Shown: in pieces, positions 17,512 through 26,667 of the stretch
How the letters are laid out: the number at the start of each line of letters is the position of its first letter
Position numbering within the stretch: position 1 is the first letter of the stretch
Assembly: GCA_947449255.1 (NCBI GenBank)
Contig: CANFQX010000004.1
Span: forward strand, 124,001-188,000
Reading direction: 5' to 3'
DNA: 64,000 nt
Source: Pseudobdellovibrionaceae bacterium
Lineage (GTDB): Bacteria; Bdellovibrionota; Bdellovibrionia; Bdellovibrionales; Bdellovibrionaceae
Program-made: the position numbers and the translations under genes
The notes under the pieces: model-generated
Databases searched by the model: none
What the model was told of the DNA's origin: nothing
Seen by the model: the letters and a program-made list of their open reading frames with translations, nothing else

Positions 17512-18726
17512 CTAGCGAATTCTTACGCGAAGAACTTCTAAACCTGGAAGCTTATCTCCTTGAAGGTACTCAAGACTAGCTCCGCCTCCTGTAGAAATAT
17601 GAGTCATCTGACCGGCAAAACCCGAAGCTTCCGCTGCAGCGGCAGAGTCTCCCCCACCAACAATTTTAATAGCTTCACTTTCAGCGATAGCTTTAGCGAT
17701 GCTAAAAGTTCCTTTTGAAAAGGCTGGCGTTTCGAAAACTCCCATTGGTCCATTCCAAAAAATAGTTCCGGCGGCTTTAAGTGCTGCTGAAAAATTCCTG
17801 ATCGTCTGAGGGCCAATATCCACAGCCATTTCATCTTCAGCAATAACCACATCTTTTGTGGTGTGAGCATTTTCAGTGTCTTTGATCGACTTCGTCGCCA
17901 CGTGATCCACTGGGAATAAAATGGTTTTATCTCGAGCTTGAATGCGTTCGATCATTTCTTTGGCATATTTCACTTTGTCTTTTTCAACCAGTGATTTTCC
18001 AACAGGGTGCCCCTGAGCTTTTAAGAAAGTATAAGCCATAGCGCCACCAATGATAAAACCATCGACGACATCCATCAGTCTTTCAATGACTGCAATCTTA
18101 TCAGAAACCTTTGAACCACCCATCACTGCAATGTAAGGACGTTTTGGATTCTGCAATAGAGAATCCAACATATTGATTTCTTTTTCGATGAGCAAGCCAA
18201 TGCCTTTTTCCTTCATGATCATAGGTAAAGCATGAATTGTCGCATGAGCACGATGGGATGCTCCGAAAGCATCATTGATATAAATGTCAGCATAATTTGC
18301 AATTTTTTGTGCAAACTCGTTTGAATCCTGAGTTTCGCCTTCTTCAAAGCGGACATTCTCGAGTAGCAACAACTGATTTTTTTTCAATGAAGGTAAAAGA
18401 TGAACAGGAGCATCTGAATCTGGCTCCTCAATCAAAATAACTTCAGCATCTAAATGCTCTTGAAGAGCTTTAGCCACTGGCTCTAAAGAAAATTCTTTGT
18501 CGTCCTTCGTCTTTGGACGTCCCAAATGTGACGCCAAAACAAGCTTTGCCCCTTTTTCCATACAATATTTAATTGTCGGCAAAGACGCTACAATACGATT
18601 CTGATCGGTGATTTTTCCATTTTCCATTGGAACATTCAGGTCCAATCGAAGAAATACAACTTTTCCCTCTAACTCAAAATCACGAACAGTTTTGATGCCT
18701 TTCAATCCACTAATCACAGTTGCCAT
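17512..18726 (-). CDS. pgk: Phosphoglycerate kinase
   Basis: Transfers phosphate from 1,3-bisphosphoglycerate to ADP. The N-terminal half has the substrate-binding RLDLNVPMENGKITD and the SHLGRPK segment. The C-terminal nucleotide half has FWNGPMGVFE and the GGGDSAAA glycine loop. At 404 residues the protein is complete. It begins three bases after the gap stop, so gap and pgk form one operon, as in many bacteria. The operon ends at the 17.4-kb terminator. Confidence 0.97.
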   Translation of the reverse strand: MATVISGLKGIKTVRDFELEGKVVFLRLDLNVPMENGKITDQNRIVASLPTIKYCMEKGAKLVLASHLGRPKTKDDKEFSLEPVAKALQEHLDAEVILIEEPDSDAPVHLLPSLKKNQLLLLENVRFEEGETQDSNEFAQKIANYADIYINDAFGASHRAHATIHALPMIMKEKGIGLLIEKEINMLDSLLQNPKRPYIAVMGGSKVSDKIAVIERLMDVVDGFIIGGAMAYTFLKAQGHPVGKSLVEKDKVKYAKEMIERIQARDKTILFPVDHVATKSIKDTENAHTTKDVVIAEDEMAVDIGPQTIRNFSAALKAAGTIFWNGPMGVFETPAFSKGTFSIAKAIAESEAIKIVGGGDSAAAAEASGFAGQMTHISTGGGASLEYLQGDKLPGLEVLRVRIR

Positions 18727-18729
18727 GAA

Positions 18730-19737
18730 TTAAAGTCCTTTCTTTGCCATATGCAGAGCGACGTCTATCATGCGGTTTGAAAATCCAGTTTCATTATCAT
18801 ACCAAGCAAGAACTTTAACCATACGAGGACCGACAACCATTGTTGAAGCAAGATCAACGATAGATGAATGTTTGTCTCCATTGAAGTCAACGCTGACCAG
18901 TTCTTTGTGCTCAACTGCAAGAATACCTTTCAAAGCGCCCTTTGAAGCCGAGATCAGAGCTTCATTAATAGCTGCAACACTCACGTCTTTTTTAGCAGTG
19001 AAAGTAAAATCCACCAAACTTACATTTGGCGTTGGAACACGAACCGAAATTCCATCAATTTTTCCTTTGAGTTCAGGAAGAACCAAGCCCACATTTTTAG
19101 CTGCACCCGTTGTCGTTGGGATCATGCTGACGGCAGCAGCACGTGCACGGCGAAGATCTGAATGAGGTGCATCTAATATTTTTTGATCGTTTGTGTAAGA
19201 ATGAATAGTCATCATGGTGCCATGCTCAATGCCAAAAGTGTCATTCAATACTTTTGCCAGTGGAGCCAAACAATTTGTAGTGCAAGATGCATTGGAAACC
19301 ACATGATGTTGTGAAGGATCATAGGACTCATGGTTGATACCATAAACCATTGTGATGTCAGCGCCCTTTTCAGCAGGTCCTGAAACCAAAACGCGTTTCG
19401 CTCCTGCTTCAATATGCTTCATGAAATCTTCTTTGTTTTTAAATGCACCTGTGCATTCAAATACAAAATCAACTCCCCAATCTTTCCATGGCACTTCAGC
19501 CGGATTTTGCTTTTTTGAAACATGAATTTTTTTACCATTCACAATCAAGGTTTGGCCATCTGTAGAAACATCACCCGCAAAGACACCATGAGCTGAATCG
19601 TACTTTAAGAGATGCGCATTGCCTTCAATACTGTCTAAAGAATTAATTCCGACGATATCAAATTGTTCAAAAGCCGCACGAAAAAAAACGCGACCAATAC
19701 GACCAAAACCATTAATGCCAACTCTAAGCTTAGACAT
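18730..19737 (-). CDS. gap: Glyceraldehyde-3-phosphate dehydrogenase
   Basis: Oxidises glyceraldehyde-3-phosphate with NAD and phosphate. The Rossmann motif NGFGRIGR opens the protein, the catalytic Cys is in SNASCTTNC (about residue 152), and the C-terminal WYDNETGFSNRMIDV is typical. 335 residues is full length. AAAAGGAG precedes the ATG. First gene of the gap-pgk operon. The 160-bp upstream region also holds a hairpin that probably ends the preceding lyase gene. Confidence 0.97.
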   Translation of the reverse strand: MSKLRVGINGFGRIGRVFFRAAFEQFDIVGINSLDSIEGNAHLLKYDSAHGVFAGDVSTDGQTLIVNGKKIHVSKKQNPAEVPWKDWGVDFVFECTGAFKNKEDFMKHIEAGAKRVLVSGPAEKGADITMVYGINHESYDPSQHHVVSNASCTTNCLAPLAKVLNDTFGIEHGTMMTIHSYTNDQKILDAPHSDLRRARAAAVSMIPTTTGAAKNVGLVLPELKGKIDGISVRVPTPNVSLVDFTFTAKKDVSVAAINEALISASKGALKGILAVEHKELVSVDFNGDKHSSIVDLASTMVVGPRMVKVLAWYDNETGFSNRMIDVALHMAKKGL

Positions 19738-19790
19738 GAGGGAGCTCCTTTTGAGATTTTAAAGAACCTGTACTATCCTTGCTAGTTCTC

Positions 19791-19822
19791 AAAAAAGCCA
19801 GCCTAGACACTCCGCTCTAGCC
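19791..19822 (-). terminator. Probable terminator after the heparinase-like gene
   Basis: On the minus strand, GGCTAGA (19822-19816) can pair with TCTAGGC (19807-19801), with one mismatch in seven. After TGGC there is a run of six T (19796-19791). It lies about 80 bases beyond the lyase stop and just upstream of gap. Confidence 0.5.
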
Positions 19823-19900
19823 TCAAAAAATGACATAATTGTTCAAAAATCCCCATTTATTTTTAAGAAAGACCTGCAACAGGCAAGCCTTTCCTTTACA

Positions 19901-22354
19901 TTACGGCGTATTGCATGTCACATCATACTTGGGAGCGTATTCCAGTCTTAAAAAACCATTACTCCTAGGATTTATAAATCTAATTCCTATTCTGGTGTAT
20001 TGGCTCACAAAACTTTCATTGAGCGCAGGATTTTCTATCATTTTTGATTTATAAATTTCGAATTGATTTTTATTTAGATGAGGCGTGGGCTGGCCAAACT
20101 GATCAAGATCACCAGAACTCATTGATAGTATCACGCATTGTGAAGTATATCCTGACATCTGGGAAATTTTGACCGTTTTATTTAAATAATCAACGGAGTA
20201 ACGGCATTTTGGTATAACGTTTGCGGCCACCGTTTCAGTTGAATCAATACAATCTGTTGTTATCGCCGTTTCAAAATTTATGGCCTGAGTGCCATAAAAT
20301 TGATCTTTAAAAATTAAACTGCCATTTTGAATATGCCGAACCCACCTGTAAAATAAACTGAGCGAAAAAATATTTTTATAATAGGGCAGAAAACTCAAAG
20401 TCAAGGCATGATCTAAAACTATCGAACTGCTGGGGGTTATATCTAATGGCACAAACACTTTTGAAACTGCATCCGTTTGCATCGAATTGACTGCGGCAGA
20501 AGTGTCGGGGGTTATCCAATTATTACTTGCATCCTTACTTATAATCTTACCCGAACCAATCAGTGGCACCGGGTGACCAAAGGAATTGATCAAATTTGAT
20601 TTAGGTCTATCTTGATTGAAGCTTGAAGCGCTGTAACTTTTAAATTTTCCCTGGTCGCCCGCAATAATAAGGTTGCCATAGGTTACGCTGTAAGAACCCG
20701 CATCATAATGCCAATGACTGTTGCCAACCGCGGGATATCCCGATTTGATAGTCATGGACAAGGGGGCGGTTAGACTGCCCGGTACGACTGGAAATCTTGA
20801 AACAAAAACACCAGCGTCTTTAAAGTTGAAACCAAAATCTAAACTTTGAAATATCTCTTGCTGAGTTGGCAAAACCTGTCCCACCGGATTTAGCCTTAGA
20901 TGAGATAAATTTAAGGCAAAACTAGTGCTTGCCACTGTAGCGGGAGGAATGACAACAGGCTTTGTTTTTAACTGGTATATTGGATCAAGCAATGATGTTG
21001 CTCTTTGAAACTTTGTCTTAAATGTTGAAATATTGAGAGACTCAGCAATATAGTTAGCCTGATCTTCCCCTAAACCTGACATGGATAAATTACTATCGCC
21101 AAACGGAGCGTAGGCCTTTGGTGCCATCTCGTATCTCGTTAGAAAAAGCATTGAATTAATAACATTATTTACTCTGTTTGAAGTAGGCTCAATAGCAAGA
21201 TCAATGATGGACCCAGAATAGCGCAGAATCATATCTCGCAATTCCATGAAAGATGAATAGCCATAGTCCCAGTAGCTGGCACCTTCTAAGGAATAACCGC
21301 TTGGGGTAAAAGCTTTTAGATAGTTATCAATTTTCAAAAAAGCCAATCGAATATAAGAATCCGTGACAGACTTTGGATTTAATAAAATTGAAGCACTCAC
21401 AACACCTTCCAAACAGACGGCGTTCCAGTTGTTTGCATTATTGATCCAAAAATTATTCGTGCTTGTGAATGGATCGACATCGCCATTCTGCAAGATCACC
21501 AACGCATTAAAAACTCTCAATTGAACTTGCTCTTTTATTTTAATTTTTAGACCAATTGGCAAATAATTCTGCAGCAAGTAATGACCAAAAGCCAGATCCT
21601 TAGAAATTTTCGACGAGATCAGATCAACTTTTACAGAGCTTTTATGGGCTGGGAGCTCCCATTCAGGCTGACCAGCCACCTCGCTCATTGTTTTTGTTGC
21701 AAATTTTAAATATCGATCAGCTTCACTATCGGTAACAAGGGTGCTTGCTGTGCTGTCTCCCGCTAATTTTCCACAAGCAGCTAAAACAGATGACCAAATC
21801 AAGCTGTATCTTGCTGACATCATATGCTCGCCATTAATCCTCACACCATTGAGGGCGAATTCATTGTAGAGTGTCTGATCCCACTGGGGAAAGGATTTCA
21901 GAGCGTAAGTTGCGGGACTTTTTGTATAGGCCGCTGCAAAATTCGCAAAGTTGGTGATCGTGTTTGCATTGAGATTGAGGGGAATAAGGGTAGTGCTTCC
22001 AATGGGAATTGTTGTGCCATTGACTGGAAGCAGTTTATTATTCACAACATCATAGATAGTTCCATTGCTGATGAAGACCTTGACCGTTTTTTCGTGTATG
22101 GAAGTGTCCACATTGTTCCAATAAGCCCTATTAGAGCAATTCGGCAGCCCATAAAGATGAGCGAGAGTCATGCCATCCAGATTCATCATTGTGGCATTTT
22201 TTGGTTGATAGACACCTGCACTGGTAGTTGCTAACGGAATACTATAATTATACCCTAGCATGGATACATCAATGGCATTGGTGTAGAGCAACATTAACAT
22301 GAGAGAAAGGCTACACGACCCTCCAAGATAAAAGTGCTTCTTTCTCAACTTCAT
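19901..22354 (-). CDS. Exported heparinase II/III-like polysaccharide lyase
   Basis: 817 residues with a signal peptide (about 1-28). The first ~450 residues match the alpha/alpha toroid of heparinase II/III and alginate-type lyases: NNWNAVCLEGVV near 310 and EGASYWDYGYSS near 356, the latter holding the likely catalytic Tyr. The C-terminal beta-sandwich begins with SHWHYDAGSYSV near 548, holding the likely catalytic His, and includes the family's later NSFGHP segment. Such enzymes cut uronic-acid polysaccharides by beta-elimination. No transporter or other sugar-use genes lie beside it, so the substrate is open. GAGGGAG precedes the ATG. It appears monocistronic. Confidence 0.72.
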   Translation of the reverse strand: MKLRKKHFYLGGSCSLSLMLMLLYTNAIDVSMLGYNYSIPLATTSAGVYQPKNATMMNLDGMTLAHLYGLPNCSNRAYWNNVDTSIHEKTVKVFISNGTIYDVVNNKLLPVNGTTIPIGSTTLIPLNLNANTITNFANFAAAYTKSPATYALKSFPQWDQTLYNEFALNGVRINGEHMMSARYSLIWSSVLAACGKLAGDSTASTLVTDSEADRYLKFATKTMSEVAGQPEWELPAHKSSVKVDLISSKISKDLAFGHYLLQNYLPIGLKIKIKEQVQLRVFNALVILQNGDVDPFTSTNNFWINNANNWNAVCLEGVVSASILLNPKSVTDSYIRLAFLKIDNYLKAFTPSGYSLEGASYWDYGYSSFMELRDMILRYSGSIIDLAIEPTSNRVNNVINSMLFLTRYEMAPKAYAPFGDSNLSMSGLGEDQANYIAESLNISTFKTKFQRATSLLDPIYQLKTKPVVIPPATVASTSFALNLSHLRLNPVGQVLPTQQEIFQSLDFGFNFKDAGVFVSRFPVVPGSLTAPLSMTIKSGYPAVGNSHWHYDAGSYSVTYGNLIIAGDQGKFKSYSASSFNQDRPKSNLINSFGHPVPLIGSGKIISKDASNNWITPDTSAAVNSMQTDAVSKVFVPLDITPSSSIVLDHALTLSFLPYYKNIFSLSLFYRWVRHIQNGSLIFKDQFYGTQAINFETAITTDCIDSTETVAANVIPKCRYSVDYLNKTVKISQMSGYTSQCVILSMSSGDLDQFGQPTPHLNKNQFEIYKSKMIENPALNESFVSQYTRIGIRFINPRSNGFLRLEYAPKYDVTCNTP

Positions 22355-22786
22355 GTGCCACTCCCTCTTACGTTCTGAATCAGTGTGAAACTCATAATAG
22401 ATAAACTTTAATCGTAAAAGTATATTTAGGAAAGATCTAGGTTTCTTTCCTCATCTGCCTCAAATCGAAATCAATATTTAATCTTTCCCAAAAATCATCT
22501 CCTTTTGAGAAATTCACTTCGTCAACATTATAAGATTTTGTAAATGAAATGAGTCCCGAGAAAGGCCTGATTTAGGCCAGAAAAAGTTAAATCCTACTGC
22601 TGCATCCTAGACAGAAAGTCGACACCGTCATCGTAGTTTTTGATAATGGCAAAGCCAAGGTAGATATTGATCGACACACGGGATATTATATTTTTTCTTT
22701 AGAAAGCCTTGGAATTGATCTGAACTGTCGACTTAGAGATACTTGCTCATGCCAAAATTAGAGCAAGTCTTTCTTTCGCACCAGAA
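22355..22786. other. Intergenic region with a possible gene remnant
   Basis: About 430 bp. On the plus strand an open frame from about 22589 to a TAG at 22759-22761 reads VDTVIVVFDNGKAKVDIDR and ends in RDTCSCQN, but has no credible start. The stop sits inside a hairpin (ACTTGCTC at 22741-22748 with its complement at 22761-22768) followed by a T-rich tail, as if the tail of a gene and its terminator had been kept. The rest is AT-rich and should contain the promoter of the lyase gene. Confidence 0.35.
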
Positions 22787-23563
22787 TCAAAAATCCCATT
22801 TAATTTTAGGAAAGACCTGCAGCGCATTCAGCCGCGTCTGCTCCGCCAGCTCTTTTTCAGTTACGCCCTTAAGTTGAGCCACAAAAGCTGCCGTATGCAC
22901 CACATTGGCTGGCGTATTTTTTCTGCCTCTCATTGGCACTGGTGCTAAAAATGGTGAATCTGTCTCAACATGCAATCGATCTAAGGGGATCGACTTCACA
23001 ATGGCTCGCAGACTTTCTGCATTTTTAAAGGTCACTACTCCGCTGATGGATATATTGTAACCTAAATCTAGACATTGCTGAGCCAACAACTCGGTGCCCG
23101 TAAAACAATGAATGATCCCGCCAACGGTGCCCTTAAATTCCTTTAGAATTTCAACTGTGTCTTCATCCGCATCTCGAGTGTGAATTTGTACAGGCATTCC
23201 CGACGATTGTGCAATTTTGAGTTGTGCTCGAAAGGCCTCTTTTTGTTCTGCACGAGGAGATTGTTCATAATAATAATCCAAACCAATCTCACCCACGGCA
23301 ACAACCACTGGATCAGCGACATGCCGAGAAATAAACTCGCCCACTTGCGCCGTGTAGGAAACACCGTCATGAGGATGAACACCCAAAGTGCAATAAACTT
23401 CTGGAAAATATTTATGAGCAATGTCTAAGACGATTTCAAAATCATCAGGCGCTGTACCAATTGTAATGATTCTTTTTACTCCAGCGGCTTTGGCATTCAG
23501 GATAGAAACCTCAACACCTTCTTCAAGCTTATCTAAATGCGCATGAACATCGATCCATTCCAT
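22787..23563 (-). CDS. tatD: TatD family metal-dependent deoxyribonuclease
   Basis: 258 residues with the full set of amidohydrolase-type ligands: HAHLD at the N-terminus, the Glu in VGEIGLDYYYE, QIHTRDA, the His in HCFTG, and the Asp in VETDSPFLAP. Family members act as 3'-5' exonucleases or related hydrolases on damaged nucleic acids. It is the last gene of a tmk-holB-tatD operon, 33 bases after holB, an arrangement common in bacteria. Confidence 0.92.
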   Translation of the reverse strand: MEWIDVHAHLDKLEEGVEVSILNAKAAGVKRIITIGTAPDDFEIVLDIAHKYFPEVYCTLGVHPHDGVSYTAQVGEFISRHVADPVVVAVGEIGLDYYYEQSPRAEQKEAFRAQLKIAQSSGMPVQIHTRDADEDTVEILKEFKGTVGGIIHCFTGTELLAQQCLDLGYNISISGVVTFKNAESLRAIVKSIPLDRLHVETDSPFLAPVPMRGRKNTPANVVHTAAFVAQLKGVTEKELAEQTRLNALQVFPKIKWDF

Positions 23564-23596
23564 TTTTACACATCCATCTTTGTCATAGTCTTTGCC

Positions 23597-24544
23597 TCAA
23601 ATATTTTTTGTAGTCACAAAATATTCTTCCATCACCAGCTGCGAATCTCTGTTGGCAATTAGTGCTCGCTCAGCCAACAAGACACCATCCGCCAAACTCA
23701 AAAGTCTTTTGCGATTTATTTCTGCTAAATTTTTTATCAATGGCGCTTGATCTATACTGCTGATTTGCTCTTTAGCACCTTCCTGAAGTGCTATGGCATC
23801 CCTAAAAAAACCCAGCCAATAGGACAAGATTCTTTGCCCCTGAGCTCGCTCTTTAAACTCTGAACGCCACATTTCATTTAAAATAAAATCATTGTCTTTT
23901 AAAAAGACATTTAAAATCTCAACCGACTTTTGGCGTGTCTCTAATTCCGGGCCATCTTGTAAAGTCGCTAATTTTTCAAAACTTCCATTGGCTGATTTCA
24001 AAGCCCACGTTGGCGCCTTTACACGTTTATTGAGGTCGTCCATGGACAGTGGTTTGAATTGCACAATGCGTGACCGAGATCGAATCGTCGGCAAAACGCC
24101 CGCCACACTGGGTGCAATTAAAAAAAAGAAAGTTCCCTCTGGCGGCTCTTCTAAGGTTTTTAGCAATGAATTTCCGACTTGCGAATTCATCAAGTGAGCC
24201 TGGTCGAAGATAATGACTCTGCTGCCCCCTAAGCTTTTAAAACTGAGGAACTCTAAAACTTCTTTAGCCTGCTCCATTTTTATTTGTGCCCCATCGGGCT
24301 GAATGATTTTTAAGTTTTCATGATGACCAGAAGCCACTCGAAAACAAGATGGACATTGACCACAGCCACGAAGGCTTTGTTGGCAAATCAAGGCTTGAGC
24401 TAAGGCAATGGCCGTTTGCTTTTTTCCCACTCCACTTGGGCCCACAAATAGAAATGTCTGACCTGGCTTTCCGGCCTCAAAGGATTCGATCATTTTCTGA
24501 ATGATGTCTTGATGACCAAGAATGTAATCTACGAGCCTTGCCAC
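23597..24544 (-). CDS. holB: DNA polymerase III delta' subunit
   Basis: A clamp-loader subunit of the replicase, 315 residues. The AAA+ core is present: Walker A FVGPSGVGKKQT near residue 35, a zinc motif CGQCPSC near 62, and the SRC-like region near 155 written as RSRSRIVQF. delta' subunits usually lack a working ATPase site, while here the P-loop is intact, as in gamma/tau. The position between tmk and tatD and the short length favour holB over dnaX. Confidence 0.88.
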   Translation of the reverse strand: MARLVDYILGHQDIIQKMIESFEAGKPGQTFLFVGPSGVGKKQTAIALAQALICQQSLRGCGQCPSCFRVASGHHENLKIIQPDGAQIKMEQAKEVLEFLSFKSLGGSRVIIFDQAHLMNSQVGNSLLKTLEEPPEGTFFFLIAPSVAGVLPTIRSRSRIVQFKPLSMDDLNKRVKAPTWALKSANGSFEKLATLQDGPELETRQKSVEILNVFLKDNDFILNEMWRSEFKERAQGQRILSYWLGFFRDAIALQEGAKEQISSIDQAPLIKNLAEINRKRLLSLADGVLLAERALIANRDSQLVMEEYFVTTKNI

Positions 24545-24557
24545 AATTGCCGCCCTT

Positions 24558-25205
24558 TTATATTATTTCGACTTGAAGCAAGCCACGCTGATTGAGATCT
24601 GCAATGAGATCGCTGTAGAGCTCCCCTTGCGACTTCCTTGCGTCCAGGACCAACCAGGATTTTGGATCTTCATGAGCTTGCTTCAAAAAGGCCTGGCGCA
24701 CCTTTTCATGAAAGGAGTCTGCTTCGGATTCTATTCTATCTTCAGCTTCACCGGTTTGTAAACTGCGACCCTGGCGACGTTTTTTGGATTCATCCACAGA
24801 AAGATCCAAAAGTATAGTTAAGTCAGCCTTCAATCCACCTGTCGCAAAATTATTTAGCATCACAACATCGGATTCAGAGATCTCCCGGCCCCCACCTTGA
24901 AAAGCCACTGAGCTCGCAGTAAATCGATCACACAAGACCCAATGACCTTGCTTAAGCTCTGGAAAAATGACTGTTTCAACATGCTGAGCTCGGCTGGCTT
25001 CATAGAGTAATAGCTCCGCGCGAGATACAGGAGCTGGCCCCAATCGACGAAGAATCATATTGCGAATTTCATCTCCTAGGGGAGTTCCTCCAGGTTCGCG
25101 AGTTTGATGAGATCTAATTTGAAGTCGACTCAACTCTTTTTCAAGAGCCCCCATCAAAGAACTTTTCCCTGAACCATCCAAACCTTCAAACACCAGAAAC
25201 GCCAT
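24558..25205 (-). CDS. tmk: Thymidylate kinase
   Basis: Phosphorylates dTMP to dTDP. The P-loop FEGLDGSGKSS is at the N-terminus, TREPGGTPLGDEIR follows, and DRFTASSVAFQGGGR holds the DR(Y/F) motif. A Lys/Arg-containing LID is seen near KKRRQGRS. 215 residues is normal. First gene of the tmk-holB-tatD operon, divergent from secG. Confidence 0.95.
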   Translation of the reverse strand: MAFLVFEGLDGSGKSSLMGALEKELSRLQIRSHQTREPGGTPLGDEIRNMILRRLGPAPVSRAELLLYEASRAQHVETVIFPELKQGHWVLCDRFTASSVAFQGGGREISESDVVMLNNFATGGLKADLTILLDLSVDESKKRRQGRSLQTGEAEDRIESEADSFHEKVRQAFLKQAHEDPKSWLVLDARKSQGELYSDLIADLNQRGLLQVEII

Positions 25206-25406
25206 TCATTCTCTCCGTCATTCATATCTTAGGGAATTGATTTGCTCTTTGTCGGCTATGACAGCCCTTGGGTCAATCAGCAGAACGGACAGAAAGCTTC
25301 ACAACGCGCTGGGTTATTTGATGATCTTAACTCCTCAGGTGCAACTTTAGGGTAGACGAAATAACCCCTTTGTCTCTATATTCTGGGATCTTTGGGAGAA
25401 CATTTA

Positions 25407-25775
25407 ATGAATACTTTCGTCGGAATTATACACATCATTGTCGCTCTAGCGCTTATTATTCTTGTCTTGATTCAAGATTCAAAAAGCAATGGGGCTTTAG
25501 GTATGGGTGGTAGCAGCTCAAATTCATTATTGGGCGCAACTGGAGCACAATCTTTGGCTAGCAAATTGACAGTTGGGGCTGCCGTTATTTTCGCAATCAC
25601 TTGCTTAACTTTGTCAGTTTTAACTTCTTCAAAAACAAAATCTGTGATTGATACTCTGCCTGCTGCGGCGGCAATACCTGCGACTCCTGGACCTACTGCT
25701 GGTGCACCAGCACCTACAACGGCTCCAGCGGCAACGGCTACTCCTGCAACTCCAGAGGCTCCTGCTTCTAAGTAA
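25407..25775 (+). CDS. secG: Protein translocase subunit SecG
   Basis: Two membrane helices (about residues 2-22 and 53-72) with the conserved LIQDSKSNGALGMGGSSS segment between them, as in SecG of SecYEG. The C-terminal ~40 residues are a Pro/Ala/Thr tail of low complexity, longer than in E. coli and common in delta-type proteobacteria. The ATG at 25407 follows GGGAGA; an upstream TTG in frame is rejected. A weak hairpin (AGTAATCCC with GGGCGTTACT) lies right after the stop. Confidence 0.9.
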   Translation: MNTFVGIIHIIVALALIILVLIQDSKSNGALGMGGSSSNSLLGATGAQSLASKLTVGAAVIFAITCLTLSVLTSSKTKSVIDTLPAAAAIPATPGPTAGAPAPTTAPAATATPATPEAPASK

Positions 25776-25859
25776 TCCCTAGACGGGCGTTACTAAAGCT
25801 GAATTTTCTTTATTGCAATTTTACTACATCTTTAAAAAGTTCTTCGTTATAGTTTTCCT

Positions 25860-26666
25860 ATGACGAAGAATTCCTTATTGATACCAACTTTAATTGGCCT
25901 AGGTTTAGTAAGCTTAGTGCTTTCGATTGTTCTTGATCTGCACACCGGCAAGCAAAAGCCGGGAGAAGCCCCACTTGCTCGAGTTGAGCTCAATTCTGGA
26001 AAAGTATTTATCCTGCTAAAAAATATGACTCAAAAAGAAATCTTATCTGGAAAATCCCCTTTATTCCCTTTGGATTCGGTAGAAACAGGTCCTGACGGCG
26101 AGGCTACAATGGAGTTTGACTCCCTTTATCGAGTTCGAATCGAAGAAAACTCATTGATCACAGTAGATTTAGAAAACGAGCGAACTGTTTTGATTATTAA
26201 GCGTGGAGATCTTCACATTGATCATGTTGGCAGAGAAAATACGGTTTTTATCTCTCGTGATGGCGTCCAATGGAATGCCAATGACTATGAACAAAACTAT
26301 AAAACGCAATCCCTCTCTCAAACACTTCCTGACCTGGCCCCTCAAAGCACCGCCTCGCCAACAGTCAAAAATTCTGCCGAAATGGGTCTCAATTCCGAGT
26401 CCATTCAAGAGACAATAAGGCAGCAGCGAACTTCGTTTTACAAATGCTACACACAGCTTTTGCAACGAACTCCAGGAGTTGTGGGCAATGCTTCGATCAG
26501 TTTTACCATCCAAAAATCTGGAAAAGTTTCTAATGCGGATCTAGCAGCCTCAAGCATCAGCGATGGTCATTTCAAAAAATGCATTATAGAGGTCATTCGG
26601 AGAACTGAATTCAAATCCTTTGCAGGCGATCCTATATCTACCGTTTTTCCAGTGAAATTTGAGTAA
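25860..26666 (+). CDS. FecR-like plus AgmX/PglI C-terminal domain membrane protein
   Basis: 268 residues with an N-terminal membrane anchor (about 8-26). A beta-rich middle part (about 40-130; GEATMEFDSLYRVRIEENS, LIIKRGDLHID) looks like a FecR-type sensor domain. The C-terminal ~95 residues match the AgmX/PglI, TonB-like domain: a helix with FYKCYTQLL, then GNASISFTIQKSGKVSNA and a second Cys in HFKKCIIEVIRR. The two Cys probably form the family disulfide. Similar proteins occur in gliding and secretion systems of myxobacteria. It ends one base from the converging HAD gene. The function is unknown. Confidence 0.72.
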   Translation: MTKNSLLIPTLIGLGLVSLVLSIVLDLHTGKQKPGEAPLARVELNSGKVFILLKNMTQKEILSGKSPLFPLDSVETGPDGEATMEFDSLYRVRIEENSLITVDLENERTVLIIKRGDLHIDHVGRENTVFISRDGVQWNANDYEQNYKTQSLSQTLPDLAPQSTASPTVKNSAEMGLNSESIQETIRQQRTSFYKCYTQLLQRTPGVVGNASISFTIQKSGKVSNADLAASSISDGHFKKCIIEVIRRTEFKSFAGDPISTVFPVKFE

Positions 26667-26667
26667 A

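Noticed and set aside
22390-22425. TAAAGTTT upstream of the heparinase-like gene as a FliA -35
   Set aside because: At spacing 11 the sequence is GTTTCACA, which does not resemble GCCGATAA.
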